Part shown: piece by piece, positions 34,985 to 44,742 of the stretch | Numbering within the stretch: position 1 is the first letter of the stretch | Layout of the letters: each line of letters starts with the position of its first letter | From: Acetobacter malorum | Lineage (GTDB): Bacteria; Pseudomonadota; Alphaproteobacteria; Acetobacterales; Acetobacteraceae | NCBI RefSeq assembly: GCF_001580615.1 | Contig: NZ_LHZC01000051.1 | Location: 62,001-126,000 of the forward strand | DNA: 64,000 nucleotides | Direction: 5' to 3' | Notes under the pieces: model-generated | What the model was told of the DNA's origin: nothing | Databases searched by the model: none | The model's input: only the letters and a program-made list of their open reading frames with translations | Made by a program: the position numbers and the translations under genes

Positions 34985-37228
34985 ATGCCCCGTTTGTACT
35001 CTCCCCCTCCGGTTGTTTCTGCCACAACCCTATCCCCGCGCGCACTGACGCACCGCATGGTCCGCAGCCTGTGGGGGCTGGCCCTGATGTTTGCGGTTGG
35101 GGCAACCCTGTCCGGAGCGGACCTGACAGGCCAGTGGCAACAGGCGGACGCAGCGGAAAGCGCCCCGGTTTCCACCACCGGGCACAGTGTTGCCACGCTG
35201 ATCACGGATACAGACACCACAGACGGAAAGGCGCCGCTACATGTTGCCCTCCGGCTGAAACTGCAGGACGGCTGGCACACCTACTGGCGCAACCCGGGTG
35301 ACGCCGGAGAAGCGCCGGACGTGACCGTGACAGCAGACGGGGCCTTCAACGGGAAAGCATCTCCCATTGTATGGCCAACACCGCACCGCATCCCCGATTC
35401 CTCGCTGATGTCTTACGCTTATACGGGTGACGTTGTGTTGCCCATGGAGCTGCCTCTCCATCCGGCAGGGGGTGAGACATCCGGCCCGACCACACTCAAA
35501 GCCCATGCAAGCTGGCTGGTGTGTGAAAATGTCTGCGTGCCGGAAGAAGCTGATCTGGCCGTAACCTTACAGCCCGGCCCGGCTCATCTCTCCGCAGAGG
35601 CATCTCTGTTTTCCGCTGCGGCAGAGGCCACACCTGTTCCGTCCCCTTATGCCGCCACCGTCTCGGCTGATGGGGTGTTGACCATCAAGGGCGCCGACCT
35701 CTCTGCCCGTTCCGTGCAGGATGCATGGTTCATGCCAGACCAGCCGGGCTTGATTGATCAGGCCGCCACGCAGAAGTTTACAGTGCAGGATGGGAGTGCC
35801 GCCCTGCTACTGAAACGCCTGCCGGAATTTGCGTCCACACAACCTCTGAGCGGTTTGCTGGTTTTAAAAGATGCGGCGGGAAATGAGCGTTCCTTATCCC
35901 TCACGGCCAGGCCCGTTCCTGCTCTGGCAGGTGCGCCGTTTGCAAGCGGACAGAACGCCAGTTCCTCCCCCCTCACCAGCACGTTGACGCAGGCCGGATT
36001 TTTGCAACAGGTGGTGTTTGCCTTTCTGGGCGGCCTGATTTTGAATCTGATGCCCTGCGTCTTCCCCATTCTGGCTATGAAGGCTCTCTCTCTGGCGCGG
36101 CTGGGTAAAGCGGAACGCCGCACACAGGTCATGAGTGCAGCCTGTTACAGTCTGGGCGTTATGGTGACGTTCCTGGCACTTGGCGGCGTGATGATGGGCC
36201 TGCGTGTGGCTGGTGCTGCGGCAGATTGGGGCTTTCAGTTTCAGTCTCCTCTGTTTGTCACACTAGTGACCTGGCTACTGTTTGCCATGGCGCTTAACCT
36301 GCTGGGCGTGTTTGAATTCATGCCTGTCTCGGCAGGCAGTTCCCTGACGAGCCATGCCCATGGCCACTGGCATGATGTCGTCACAGGCATTCTGGCCGTA
36401 GTGGTTGCAACGCCCTGCACGGCCCCGTTCATGGGGGTCGCTATTGCGGGGGCCCTCTCCGGGCCGCCTGCCATGGGGCTGATTGTTTTTGCCGCCATGG
36501 GGCTGGGTCTTGCCGCCCCCTATCTGCTGCTGACCACCGTGCCGGGACTGGCCGCGCGCCTGCCAAAACCCGGCGCATGGATGCAGTATCTCCGCCAGTT
36601 TCTGGCCTTCCCGCTGCTGGGCTCCTGCGTATGGCTGCTATGGGTGGCATCGCTGGAAGGTGGGGCGTCCGTTGTGCTGCTGCTGGCGACAGGATTAGTG
36701 CTGCTTGGCTTTGCTGGGTGGATTTATGGCGTGGCGCAGGTGCGGCTTATTCAGCAAGGCCATACACGCACCAGCACGGCTTTGCATGGGCTGGCTCTGC
36801 TGGGGCTATTGGGGGCGCTGGCGCTGGTTCCCGCCCTTCGTCACCAGAGTGCGGCACCGGCTGCCAGCGGCAGCCTGACCTCCGGGCTACCTAAAGGAAC
36901 AGAACCCTTTTCGGAAGCACGACTGAAAGAACTGCACGCGGCAGGCAAACCCGTTTTTGTGGATATGACCGCAGCGTGGTGCATTACCTGTCTGGTCAAT
37001 GAGCGGGTGGCACTGGATATCCCCAGCACGCAGGCAGCCTTTGCAGCCCATGGTGTTACGGTGTTGCGGGGAGACTGGACCAATCATGATCCCGCCATCA
37101 GCGCGTTTCTAAAAGCACATGGGCGAGACGGCGTGCCGTTCTACCTCTATGTGCCTGCCAACGGGCCGGAAGTGGTGCTGCCACAGATCCTGACACCGGG
37201 GCTGGTTGCAAGCACAGTCGCGAAATAG
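34985..37228 (+). CDS. DsbD/ScsB-type thiol:disulfide reductase
   Basis: 747 residues from ATG 34985; the frame is open to 34766 but that part overlaps the GT61 gene. The N-terminal periplasmic domain (about residues 60-330) carries LQDGWHTYWRNPGDAGEAPD, which marks the ScsB-type domain rather than the classic DsbD-alpha. Eight membrane segments follow with Cys in LNLMPCVFPILAM and VVATPCTAPFMG. The C-terminal thioredoxin domain has TAAWCITCLVNE. It passes electrons from cytoplasmic thioredoxin to periplasmic thiol partners, such as copper-tolerance or cytochrome maturation proteins. The periplasmic thioredoxin-like gene 1.3 kb upstream may be one acceptor. A strong terminator follows. Confidence 0.87.
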   Translation: MPRLYSPPPVVSATTLSPRALTHRMVRSLWGLALMFAVGATLSGADLTGQWQQADAAESAPVSTTGHSVATLITDTDTTDGKAPLHVALRLKLQDGWHTYWRNPGDAGEAPDVTVTADGAFNGKASPIVWPTPHRIPDSSLMSYAYTGDVVLPMELPLHPAGGETSGPTTLKAHASWLVCENVCVPEEADLAVTLQPGPAHLSAEASLFSAAAEATPVPSPYAATVSADGVLTIKGADLSARSVQDAWFMPDQPGLIDQAATQKFTVQDGSAALLLKRLPEFASTQPLSGLLVLKDAAGNERSLSLTARPVPALAGAPFASGQNASSSPLTSTLTQAGFLQQVVFAFLGGLILNLMPCVFPILAMKALSLARLGKAERRTQVMSAACYSLGVMVTFLALGGVMMGLRVAGAAADWGFQFQSPLFVTLVTWLLFAMALNLLGVFEFMPVSAGSSLTSHAHGHWHDVVTGILAVVVATPCTAPFMGVAIAGALSGPPAMGLIVFAAMGLGLAAPYLLLTTVPGLAARLPKPGAWMQYLRQFLAFPLLGSCVWLLWVASLEGGASVVLLLATGLVLLGFAGWIYGVAQVRLIQQGHTRTSTALHGLALLGLLGALALVPALRHQSAAPAASGSLTSGLPKGTEPFSEARLKELHAAGKPVFVDMTAAWCITCLVNERVALDIPSTQAAFAAHGVTVLRGDWTNHDPAISAFLKAHGRDGVPFYLYVPANGPEVVLPQILTPGLVASTVAK

Positions 37229-37288
37229 CTTCGTTATGCCGAGCGGATAAGTTCCACTCGGTAAGCCCTCTAGTCCAGATACACGTTA

Positions 37289-37317
37289 TCAGGCCCCCAT
37301 CAAAAATGGGGGCCTGA
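37289..37317. terminator. Strong bidirectional hairpin terminator
   Basis: TCAGGCCCCCAT / ATGGGGGCCTGA, a perfect 12-bp stem with a 5-nt CAAAA loop, between the convergent dsbD-type and Hint-protein genes. Confidence 0.85.
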
Positions 37318-37341
37318 CCAGAAAGTCCCCTGTTAGAAAAA

Positions 37342-39232
37342 TCAGGCAGACTGTGACAAGCGAACGTCTGCTTTGGGCTGGCTCAGCAGATAAGGGCCGC
37401 CTGCCCGCACTTCCAGAAGCAGAATTCCCATCCTTCCCTGCGCCATATGTTCACACAATGGCAGGACGGCATTGCCATTTGTCCAGGCGCATGGTTCCTC
37501 TCCTGCGCCATACCACCCGTCCATCGTTTCAGTCTGCAGGTGAGACGTTATCTCGTAGTTCTGGCTGCCTGTAACAAAAACGATTTTGGCAACCAGCACC
37601 CCAAGATAACGACGGTCATCCACGAAAGGACCGATCACATCTGAAGGCCGGCTGGCACGGGAGACGATACGCACGGACTTTGTATGCGGCGGCAGCATGA
37701 AGCTGTAATGCGTGCCATCATACCGCAGTGGGCGCACAGTTCTCCCTGCATCAATCACCAGATGTAAATCCGGATCACCTGTCTGCTCAGCCATTTCAGG
37801 CACCGGCTGATCTTTAACGAGTGTTTTTGCGCGCTGTTCCAGTTTACGGAATAACGGCTCCACAACGGCACGATCAACACACAGCGGAGCCGCGGCATCT
37901 TTTTCCCATGTGCGGGAAATGCCATAGAGACGCGCCACCTTGCCCGTCTGCTGGAAAGACGATCCTGACCGAGTATCAAGGTAGCTTTCCGTCAGCACAT
38001 TATCGGCCGTGATGACAGAATGCTGCTCCGTTTCCACGTGATAATACGTGTAGGACGTGATGGACTTGTCATAGAAAACAGAGCTTCCGTTAACCAGCAT
38101 CCGGACAGGCACAAAATTTCCTTCAAAGAACAAGGCAATGTTCTGGCGTAATCAGCAGATCCTTAGACGGAACCCCCTCTGCAATGGCATTCTGGCACAC
38201 GCGCACCGGGTAACCCGCCATATCGTCAGACAGCGCGCTATTCACCACAACAAACTGCCTGCCTGCCCAGATAACAGACCGACTTACAGTCTGCCCCCTG
38301 ACATGAGCGACAAGAACATCCCCAACCTGGATATCTTCTACAGCCACGCATCCGTTGCTTGTCTCAATCATAGCGCCGGCAAGGAAGCATGCGCCTGTAT
38401 CGCTCTGCTCACCGAACAGAATATAGCCATCCCGGTACATCGCTGTTGGGATCGCATTGCCATTCGTGTTTGTGACGAAGTTTTTCAGAGTGACAAGTGT
38501 GGTTGTATTACCATTAACTGTCCCCTGAATAAGCAGATCATTCCCGCTTATGCTGGTCGTTAGCGTGTTCGAGCTATAATCAGTATAAGACTGAATTTTG
38601 ATCTGATCCCCGTAGACAAAATTCTGTACATGCAGATCCAGATTGGACAAGCTGGAAAGAGATGTATTTTCAATCTTCAGAAGGCCGCCGGGGGTATTAT
38701 GAAAGTCAATTTTTGCAGTCCCACTGATATCATCAATGAGATTGTAAAAATAGACAGACCCGCCCCTGATGTTGATCTTGGGCGACATCAGGTTTGAACA
38801 TTCCAGACCGGCAACAAAAACGCCGCCGCTGTTTACGTTATAAACCCCCTCAAACCCTGTGAAAACATGGTTCACCACCAGCTTACCATTGGTGATGTTG
38901 TAAACACCCGTACGACCGTTAAAGTCGTTACTGATCGAGAGTGTTCCGTTATTGATATTGATTGTGCCGCCAGCAGCATCCTGCAGGATACCAGCAGTAT
39001 CTGACTCATCTCTTACAACCTGAACCGTCGCACCCTCAGTAATATTGACGATGCCTGCGTTCAGATTGAGATAGCCTTTGATGGTGAGGGTGGCCCCGTT
39101 ATGGACATTCAGAATGTCACCATTTGTGCCCTGCCCTTCCGTGGCATCGGCAGGGGGAGCAACCCAGCTTAGGTTACCATTGCCAGCCCAACTTCCCATG
39201 GACTGATCTGTCGTAATGTTCGTGATAGACAT
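37342..39232 (-). pseudogene. Hint-domain beta-helix surface protein, broken by one-base insertion
   Basis: Two overlapping frames belong to one protein of about 630 residues. The upstream frame (39232 to 38123) starts at MSITNITTDQSMGSWAG and holds a Thr/Asn/Gly-rich repeat region of parallel beta-helix type (ILNVHNGATLTIKGYLNLNA and similar). It then runs into the Hint domain CFLAGAMIETSNGCVAVEDI, GDVLVAHV and LLITPEHCL, and stops. The next frame continues FFEGNFVPVRMLVNGSSVFY and YYHVETEQHSVI. Near 38130-38133 an extra base (CTTGTTC for CTGTTC) explains the shift. Hint_2-type domains of this kind are common in Acetobacteraceae and Rhodobacterales surface proteins and may self-process. The fragment has no clear signal peptide. 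The gene is AT-rich compared with neighbours, suggesting transfer. Confidence 0.82.
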
Positions 39233-39608
39233 TTTGATATCTTTCTTGTTTGGAAAATATCAATTTCCTGCATGCGGGCTCGACAGCGCTCTTCCATAAG
39301 GGAAGTCCTGTGGAAGGAGGGAAGACGTAAAGATATATGCAGAATGTTGATATTATCTCTTTATTTTGGACATCAATCCCCTACCGTAGATGAATTGAAA
39401 AGAATATATCAATAAAGGTAAATTTCTTGTGAATTCGTGCGTTTATTTACAGTATTAAATCATGGATATTTAATACTACTTTTAATTACTTTATGTACTT
39501 AATATTTTTACATCATAATGAAATAGGGTAGAACCTTTCAAGTCAGACCGCCTCAGAGCAGTGTAACGGCACTCCTCCCGGCACGCATCAAAGCGTTTTT
39601 CATAAACA
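39233..39608. other. AT-rich intergenic region
   Basis: 375 bp between the Hint gene start and the DUF3034 stop, very AT-rich, no frame. It should hold the Hint gene promoter. Confidence 0.4.
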
Positions 39609-40760
39609 TCAAAACCCGGTCTGGAGAGAAACATAAGCCCCGGTCTGATTCCGGTACGTCGCAATGGTCCCAAGAGAGACATAAGCGGCTGTGATATTCA
39701 GGTGCTTATTCACAAAATAGCTGGCGTAGACATCAAACCAGTTGCTTTCAGGCGTAAAGTTCTGGTTACGCGGTTTGGTTCGATATTCCACCCCAACAAC
39801 CAGCCCCGGAATGAAAGACGGCAGATAGCCGAGTGATCCTTCAAACTGCGGGTAGTAATTGTCGTTCCTGTCACCACCGAAGCCAAGAATACCCCACTGG
39901 TTGCCTTTGGTCAGGCGCATGGTGGTATCCACCAGCAGGCCAAGTTTGGGAAACAGTTTGGTCACGGCGATGTAAACATCCGCACCATCGGTGTGTTTGG
40001 AGCCCACGGCATGAATAACCTTTGCGTCCCCATCATGCTTATACATGGCCCCCACAGCCACCTGCGGCAAAAGGGTTTTGTCCAGCACATGCCCAAACAG
40101 GCGGACCTTGATACCACCCGTATCCAGATCAAACTGATAGCCGTGCCCAATACCCAGCTTGCGCCCCGTTGAACCGGTGCGGAAGAAGTTGTGGGAGTAG
40201 GAAATTTCCACGCGGTCATAAAAACCCATGACGGCACCAACATTCTGGTCGGTATAATTGGTCAGGCTCACATAACTGTAGTGAAAAGCCATCCCCATGC
40301 TTTTCTTGCTGCCATAACCCCCAATGGTGGCCCAACTGGCAATACCACCACCGCTGGAGCCCTCCAGAGAACTCAGGCCACTGGTGCCCAGCGTGCGCTG
40401 GCCATCAAAAACCTTGTCAAACGTGAGTCCCGTATCCGGTTCATCAGGGGCCTCTGCTGAGGGGGTCTGCGCCGTCCCACCTGTGGAAGCGGTAGATTGC
40501 GCAGTTCCCGGCGCAAGCGTGACACGCGGGGTGCTGCCGGGAGTTGTGCCCGCAGGCGATGCTGCGGCAGACGCTGTCTGCGCTCTGGCGTTCTGAGCAC
40601 AGACAACAAGAGCCGAAGCTGCCAGCGCCGGGGCGAACATCTCGCGCCAGTTCTTCAGCTTGCTTATCAATGCTGCGGCTTTCTGCTGCAAGGCTGGCAG
40701 GCACTGTATGGCGCGTTGCATACGCTGAAAACTCATGTGAACAACCCTGTTTCTCAGCAT
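39609..40760 (-). CDS. DUF3034-family outer-membrane protein
   Basis: 383 residues from ATG 40760, chosen because AGGAGAG lies 4 nt upstream; the frame is open to 40814. A long charged N-terminus precedes a signal-type segment ending CAQNARAQT. A Pro/Thr/Ala-rich low-complexity linker follows, then the DUF3034 (PF11231) body: GGGIASWATIGGYGSKKSMG, YDRVEISYSHNFFRTGSTG, KVRLFGHVLDKTLLPQVAVG and NKHLNITAAYVSLGTIATY. The repeated Tyr/Gly strands and a final Phe support a beta-barrel outer-membrane protein. Function unknown. It is divergent from polA. Confidence 0.85.
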   Translation of the reverse strand: MLRNRVVHMSFQRMQRAIQCLPALQQKAAALISKLKNWREMFAPALAASALVVCAQNARAQTASAAASPAGTTPGSTPRVTLAPGTAQSTASTGGTAQTPSAEAPDEPDTGLTFDKVFDGQRTLGTSGLSSLEGSSGGGIASWATIGGYGSKKSMGMAFHYSYVSLTNYTDQNVGAVMGFYDRVEISYSHNFFRTGSTGRKLGIGHGYQFDLDTGGIKVRLFGHVLDKTLLPQVAVGAMYKHDGDAKVIHAVGSKHTDGADVYIAVTKLFPKLGLLVDTTMRLTKGNQWGILGFGGDRNDNYYPQFEGSLGYLPSFIPGLVVGVEYRTKPRNQNFTPESNWFDVYASYFVNKHLNITAAYVSLGTIATYRNQTGAYVSLQTGF

Positions 40761-40764
40761 AGTG

Positions 40765-40771
40765 CTCTCCT
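40765..40771 (-). promoter_or_regulatory. Ribosome binding site fixing the DUF3034 start
   Basis: Minus-strand AGGAGAG, 4 nt before ATG 40760. It discriminates this start from ATGs at 40814 and 40736. Confidence 0.6.
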
Positions 40772-40983
40772 GAATGCTGCTGCCCTGACATCTCAGACCA
40801 TCGAGACACCCCACATTGATCTGAAATGCCTTATGAAAATTTCAAATTTTTGCGATGCTTTTCGAAAACCTGTCTTTGGATCTGTTATTCCGTGTTTCAC
40901 CACTTCGTTACGGCGACGGACATGCTAGCTATGCATTTCGTGACAAACCCTAAAATCATCCCGCCTTTACAGGAGGGTATCCC

Positions 40984-41009
40984 TGTCTATATTCGTATAT
41001 ATATAGACA
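40984..41009. promoter_or_regulatory. Operator-like palindrome in the DUF3034/polA spacer
   Basis: TGTCTATAT (40984-40992) is repeated inverted as ATATAGACA (41001-41009), a perfect 9-bp dyad with an 8-bp spacer. It is 224 bp from the DUF3034 start and 258 bp from polA. The regulator is unknown. Confidence 0.5.
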
Positions 41010-41266
41010 TGTAAACAGAACAAGGCCGCTCTTTTCGTGCTGATTTCAGACTATAAGTTATTCGTACTCTGCATATTTCAGACGGTCAGGTCGGATGACC
41101 GAGATGCACAAGACTCGCTGGGGTCAAACGAAAGGGTGGAGAGAAAACACCACTCGTCTTGCAGGCTCCTTCCCCACCCCTGTATGCTAGACAGACCGAG
41201 CAGGGGCGCATATCCCCACAATCTCCATCCGTCCCACCTTTTCCGGCCCTGGCCTGCAAGAGTTTC
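41010..41266. other. Spacer before polA
   Basis: Open frames enter it from polA (41159) but ATG 41267 matches the family N-terminus. No separate gene seen in 40772-41266; the palindrome above is the only structured element. Confidence 0.4.
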
Positions 41267-44095
41267 ATGACCAACACAGATACACCCCACCTGGTACTGG
41301 TAGATGGCAGCGGCTTTATTTTCCGCGCCTTTCATGCCCTGCCTCCCATGACGAACCCAGAGGGGGTGCCGGTTAACGCCGTTTACGGGTTTACAAACAT
41401 GCTGGCCCGCCTGCTGCGGGAGCATGTAGGCACACATCTGGCGGTCATTTTTGATGCAGGACGGCAGACATTCCGGACAGAAATTTACCCGCAATATAAA
41501 GCGCACCGGCCAGAACCGCCGGAAGATCTGCGCCCGCAGTTTTCCCTGATCCGCGATGCCACGCGGGCCTTTAATGTGCCCGCCATTGAGTTGGCCGGGT
41601 GGGAAGCGGATGATCTGATTGCCTCCTACGCCACCGCTGTGCGGAAGACAGGGGGCACCTGCACAATCGTCTCGTCCGACAAGGATTTGATGCAGCTGAT
41701 CGGCCCCGGTGTATGCATGCTGGAACCGATGAAGCAGACCGCTATCAGCACGCCGGAAGTGGAAGCCAAGTTTGGCGTCACCCCGGATAAGGTGGTGGAC
41801 GTGCAGGCGCTGATGGGCGACCCAACGGATAACGTGCCCGGTGTGCCCGGCATTGGCCCCAAGACGGCCTCCGCCCTTGTGAAAGAATACGGCACGCTGG
41901 AAGCCGTGCTGGCCGCAGCACCGGAGATGAAGAAATCAAAGCGCCGGGACATGCTGATTGAGCATGCAGACGCCGCGCGCATCTCCCGCAAACTGGTCGA
42001 ACTGGCACGGGATGTGCCGCTGCCTGTGCCGGTCAAGGAACTGGGCGTTCGGGAACTCGACAAGGTGGTGGTGGCAGACTGGCTGGAGAGCATGGGCTTC
42101 CGCTCCGTGCTGAGCCGTCTGGGCGTTGGTCATCCCTCTGGTGCGCATGCGCACCGCACCGCCCGTGCCGCAGCACATGCATCCGTTACCGGTGCCACCG
42201 CTCCCACTGGAACAGAAACGCCTACCGCTGAGGCCGGTCAGTCCGCCGAAGCGACAGCTTCCCTCACCGCCGAATACGGCCCGTATGAAACCGTGCGCAC
42301 GGCAGAAGAGCTTCAGAAATGGGTCAGTGCCGCGCAGGAAGCGGGCATTTGCGCGGTTGATACAGAAACCGACGGGCTGGACCCGCTGCATGCCAACATG
42401 GTCGGCATTTCTTTGTCTCCCGTCCCCGGCAAAGCCTGCTACATCCCTCTGCGGCATGAAGGTACGCTGGAAGAACCAGCAGGTGAGCAGCTCCAGCCTG
42501 CCGCAGCACTTGATATTCTGCGCCCCCTGCTGACAGACCCGGCAGTTCTGAAAATCTTCCAGAACGCCAAGTTTGATCTGCTGGTGTTTGACCATGCGGG
42601 GCTGGATTTCTCCACCATCGCACCGGTGGATGACACCATGCTGATCTCCTACGCGCAGTCCGCCGGGCAGCATGGTCAGGGCATGGATGAACTCTCCACC
42701 CTGCATCTGGGTCACACACCCATCAGTTATGACAGTGTGACGGGCACCGGGCGCAACCGTATTCCGTTTACACAGGTTCCGGTCGCGCGTGCCACGCCTT
42801 ACGCAGCGGAAGATGCTGATGTCACGCTGCGGTTGTGGTACGTGCTGCACCCCACCCTGCGCACCAATCAGGCGCTGGCGCTGTATGAACAGCTGGAACG
42901 CCCGCTTTCCCCGGTTCTGGCTGGCATGGAAAAAGCTGGCATTGCGGTGGATCGGGCCGAACTGGGTCGTCTTTCTGAAGATTTTGCCAGCCGCATGGCC
43001 GTCATGGAAAAAGAAATTTATGCGGCAGCCGGACGCGACTTCAATGTCGGCTCCCCGCGCCAGCTTGGGGAAATCCTGTTTGATGAAATGGGTTTGAAGG
43101 GCGGCAAGCGCGGTAAGGCCGGGGCATGGAGCACGGATTCTTCCGTATTGCAGGATCTGGCTGATCAGGGGCATGACCTCCCGGCCCGCGTGCTGGCATG
43201 GCGGCAACTGGCCAAGCTGAAAAGCACCTACACAGATGCCCTGCTGCGTCAGGCCACAGTGGATGACCGGGTGCATACGTCTTTCCAGATGGCCATTACT
43301 TCAACCGGTCGCCTGTCCTCTAACGACCCGAATTTGCAGAACATCCCCATTCGCACGGAAGAAGGTGGCCGTATCCGGCAGGCCTTTATTGCGCCGCCCG
43401 GTAAAAAGCTGATTTCTGCTGACTATTCCCAGATTGAGCTGCGCCTGCTGGCCGACGTCGCCAATATTCCGGCGCTGCGGGAAGCCTTTGCTCTGGGGCA
43501 GGATATTCATGCCCGCACGGCCTCGGAAGTGTTCAATATCCCGCTGGAAGGGATGGACAGCCTGACCCGTCGCCGGGCTAAAGCTATCAACTTCGGGATT
43601 ATTTACGGCATTTCCGCTTTTGGGCTCAGTCGGCAGCTTGGCATTCCAGCAGGGGAAGCCCGGGCCTATATCGACGCCTATTTTGCCCGCTATCCCGGTA
43701 TCCGGGATTACATGGAGCGCATGCGTGAGCAGGCCAAAGCCAACGGCTACGTGCTCACGCCCTTCGGGCGGCGCTGCTATGTGCCGGGCATTCATGAAAA
43801 GAGCGCAGCCCGCAGACAATATGCGGAACGGCAGGCCATTAACGCCCCCTTGCAGGGTGGGGCGGCTGACATCATCAAACGCGCCATGGTCAAGTTGCCG
43901 CGCGCCCTGAAAGATGCGGGGCTTTCCGCCCGCATGCTGCTACAGGTGCATGATGAATTGCTGTTTGAAGCTGATGCCGCAGAGGCAGAGGCTGTCGCCG
44001 CTGTGGCGCGCAAGGTGATGGAAGCCGCGGCGACACTGTCCGTGCCGTTGGTGGTTGAGACAGGCATTGGCGGAAACTGGGCAGAGGCACATTAA
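41267..44095 (+). CDS. polA: DNA polymerase I
   Basis: 942 residues from ATG 41267, where HLVLVDGSGFIFRAFHALPP matches the family N-terminus. The 5'-3' exonuclease is at residues 1-290 (GWEADDLIASYA, DPTDNVPGVPGIGPKTAS). An Ala/Thr-rich linker runs from about 290 to 335. The 3'-5' exonuclease is retained, with AVDTETDGLD at 364-373 giving the catalytic D-x-E. Polymerase motifs are TGRLSSNDPNLQNIP, SADYSQIELRLLA (motif A), RRRAKAINFGIIYGIS (motif B, O helix) and LLQVHDELLFE (motif C). It performs Okazaki fragment maturation and repair synthesis. It precedes the SCO-like gene by 3 bp, and translation is likely coupled. Confidence 0.97.
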   Translation: MTNTDTPHLVLVDGSGFIFRAFHALPPMTNPEGVPVNAVYGFTNMLARLLREHVGTHLAVIFDAGRQTFRTEIYPQYKAHRPEPPEDLRPQFSLIRDATRAFNVPAIELAGWEADDLIASYATAVRKTGGTCTIVSSDKDLMQLIGPGVCMLEPMKQTAISTPEVEAKFGVTPDKVVDVQALMGDPTDNVPGVPGIGPKTASALVKEYGTLEAVLAAAPEMKKSKRRDMLIEHADAARISRKLVELARDVPLPVPVKELGVRELDKVVVADWLESMGFRSVLSRLGVGHPSGAHAHRTARAAAHASVTGATAPTGTETPTAEAGQSAEATASLTAEYGPYETVRTAEELQKWVSAAQEAGICAVDTETDGLDPLHANMVGISLSPVPGKACYIPLRHEGTLEEPAGEQLQPAAALDILRPLLTDPAVLKIFQNAKFDLLVFDHAGLDFSTIAPVDDTMLISYAQSAGQHGQGMDELSTLHLGHTPISYDSVTGTGRNRIPFTQVPVARATPYAAEDADVTLRLWYVLHPTLRTNQALALYEQLERPLSPVLAGMEKAGIAVDRAELGRLSEDFASRMAVMEKEIYAAAGRDFNVGSPRQLGEILFDEMGLKGGKRGKAGAWSTDSSVLQDLADQGHDLPARVLAWRQLAKLKSTYTDALLRQATVDDRVHTSFQMAITSTGRLSSNDPNLQNIPIRTEEGGRIRQAFIAPPGKKLISADYSQIELRLLADVANIPALREAFALGQDIHARTASEVFNIPLEGMDSLTRRRAKAINFGIIYGISAFGLSRQLGIPAGEARAYIDAYFARYPGIRDYMERMREQAKANGYVLTPFGRRCYVPGIHEKSAARRQYAERQAINAPLQGGAADIIKRAMVKLPRALKDAGLSARMLLQVHDELLFEADAAEAEAVAAVARKVMEAAATLSVPLVVETGIGGNWAEAH

Positions 44096-44098
44096 GTC

Positions 44099-44713
44099 AT
44101 GACACCAAGTGAAAAACGATTTGCATTGATTGCGGCTGGCGTTCTGGTTGTTGCCAGCGTGACCGGCTATGTGGGCACCCGCGTTGCCCTGCGCTATGGC
44201 CCGACGCTGGATACGTATGGCAATGAAGTGGGCGGGTCCTTCCGCCTGATGGACGCCACCACCGGCACCATGACGGACCAGACCTTCCGCGGTCGCTGGA
44301 TGATGGTGCTGTTTGGCGCCACCCATTGTGCTGACGATGCCTGCACCCCGGCGCTGACCAACATGTCCGCCGCACTGGATAAGACTGACCCCGGCAAGCG
44401 GAAGGCCGTGATTATTTTTGTCAGCCTCGACCCGGACCGGGATGATGCCGAACGCCTGCGCCTATATGGCCAGAGCATCAGCCCGCGTGTGGTGGCCGGC
44501 ACCGCTGCCCCCAGCCCGCTGGCGGATCTGGCCAAGGAATACCACACCACGGTTGAAAGAGTGGCTGACCCGGAATGGACGTATGCCATGCGCATGTCCC
44601 CCCGCTTTGTGGTGATGGACCCCAACGCCCGTTACGTTGGTACGGTTGACGCTAATCTGAGCGCAGATGCTATGACGGATGCTCTGAAAAAACTCATGAA
44701 CCCGGGCCAGTAA
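44099..44713 (+). CDS. SCO1/SenC-like thioredoxin-fold membrane protein, atypical
   Basis: 204 residues with an N-terminal signal anchor (FALIAAGVLVVASVTGY). The SCO/thioredoxin fold is indicated by FRGRWMMVLFGATHC, VIIFVSLDPDRDD and MSPRFVVMDPNARYVG. Canonical copper-binding SCO proteins have a C-x3-C motif and a distal His. Here the motif is CADDAC (Cys77, Cys82; four residues between), and no His stands before FVVMD. It may therefore be a thiol-redox rather than a copper-insertion protein, or a divergent assembly factor. Its placement between polA and a GT2 gene gives no cytochrome oxidase context. Confidence 0.75.
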   Translation: MTPSEKRFALIAAGVLVVASVTGYVGTRVALRYGPTLDTYGNEVGGSFRLMDATTGTMTDQTFRGRWMMVLFGATHCADDACTPALTNMSAALDKTDPGKRKAVIIFVSLDPDRDDAERLRLYGQSISPRVVAGTAAPSPLADLAKEYHTTVERVADPEWTYAMRMSPRFVVMDPNARYVGTVDANLSADAMTDALKKLMNPGQ

Positions 44714-44742
44714 TCTCCCCTCCCCCAAGAAAGACTGACACC

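Noticed and set aside
41936-43276. Long open frame antisense to polA
   Set aside because: High-GC shadow of polA; no family match and no ribosome site.
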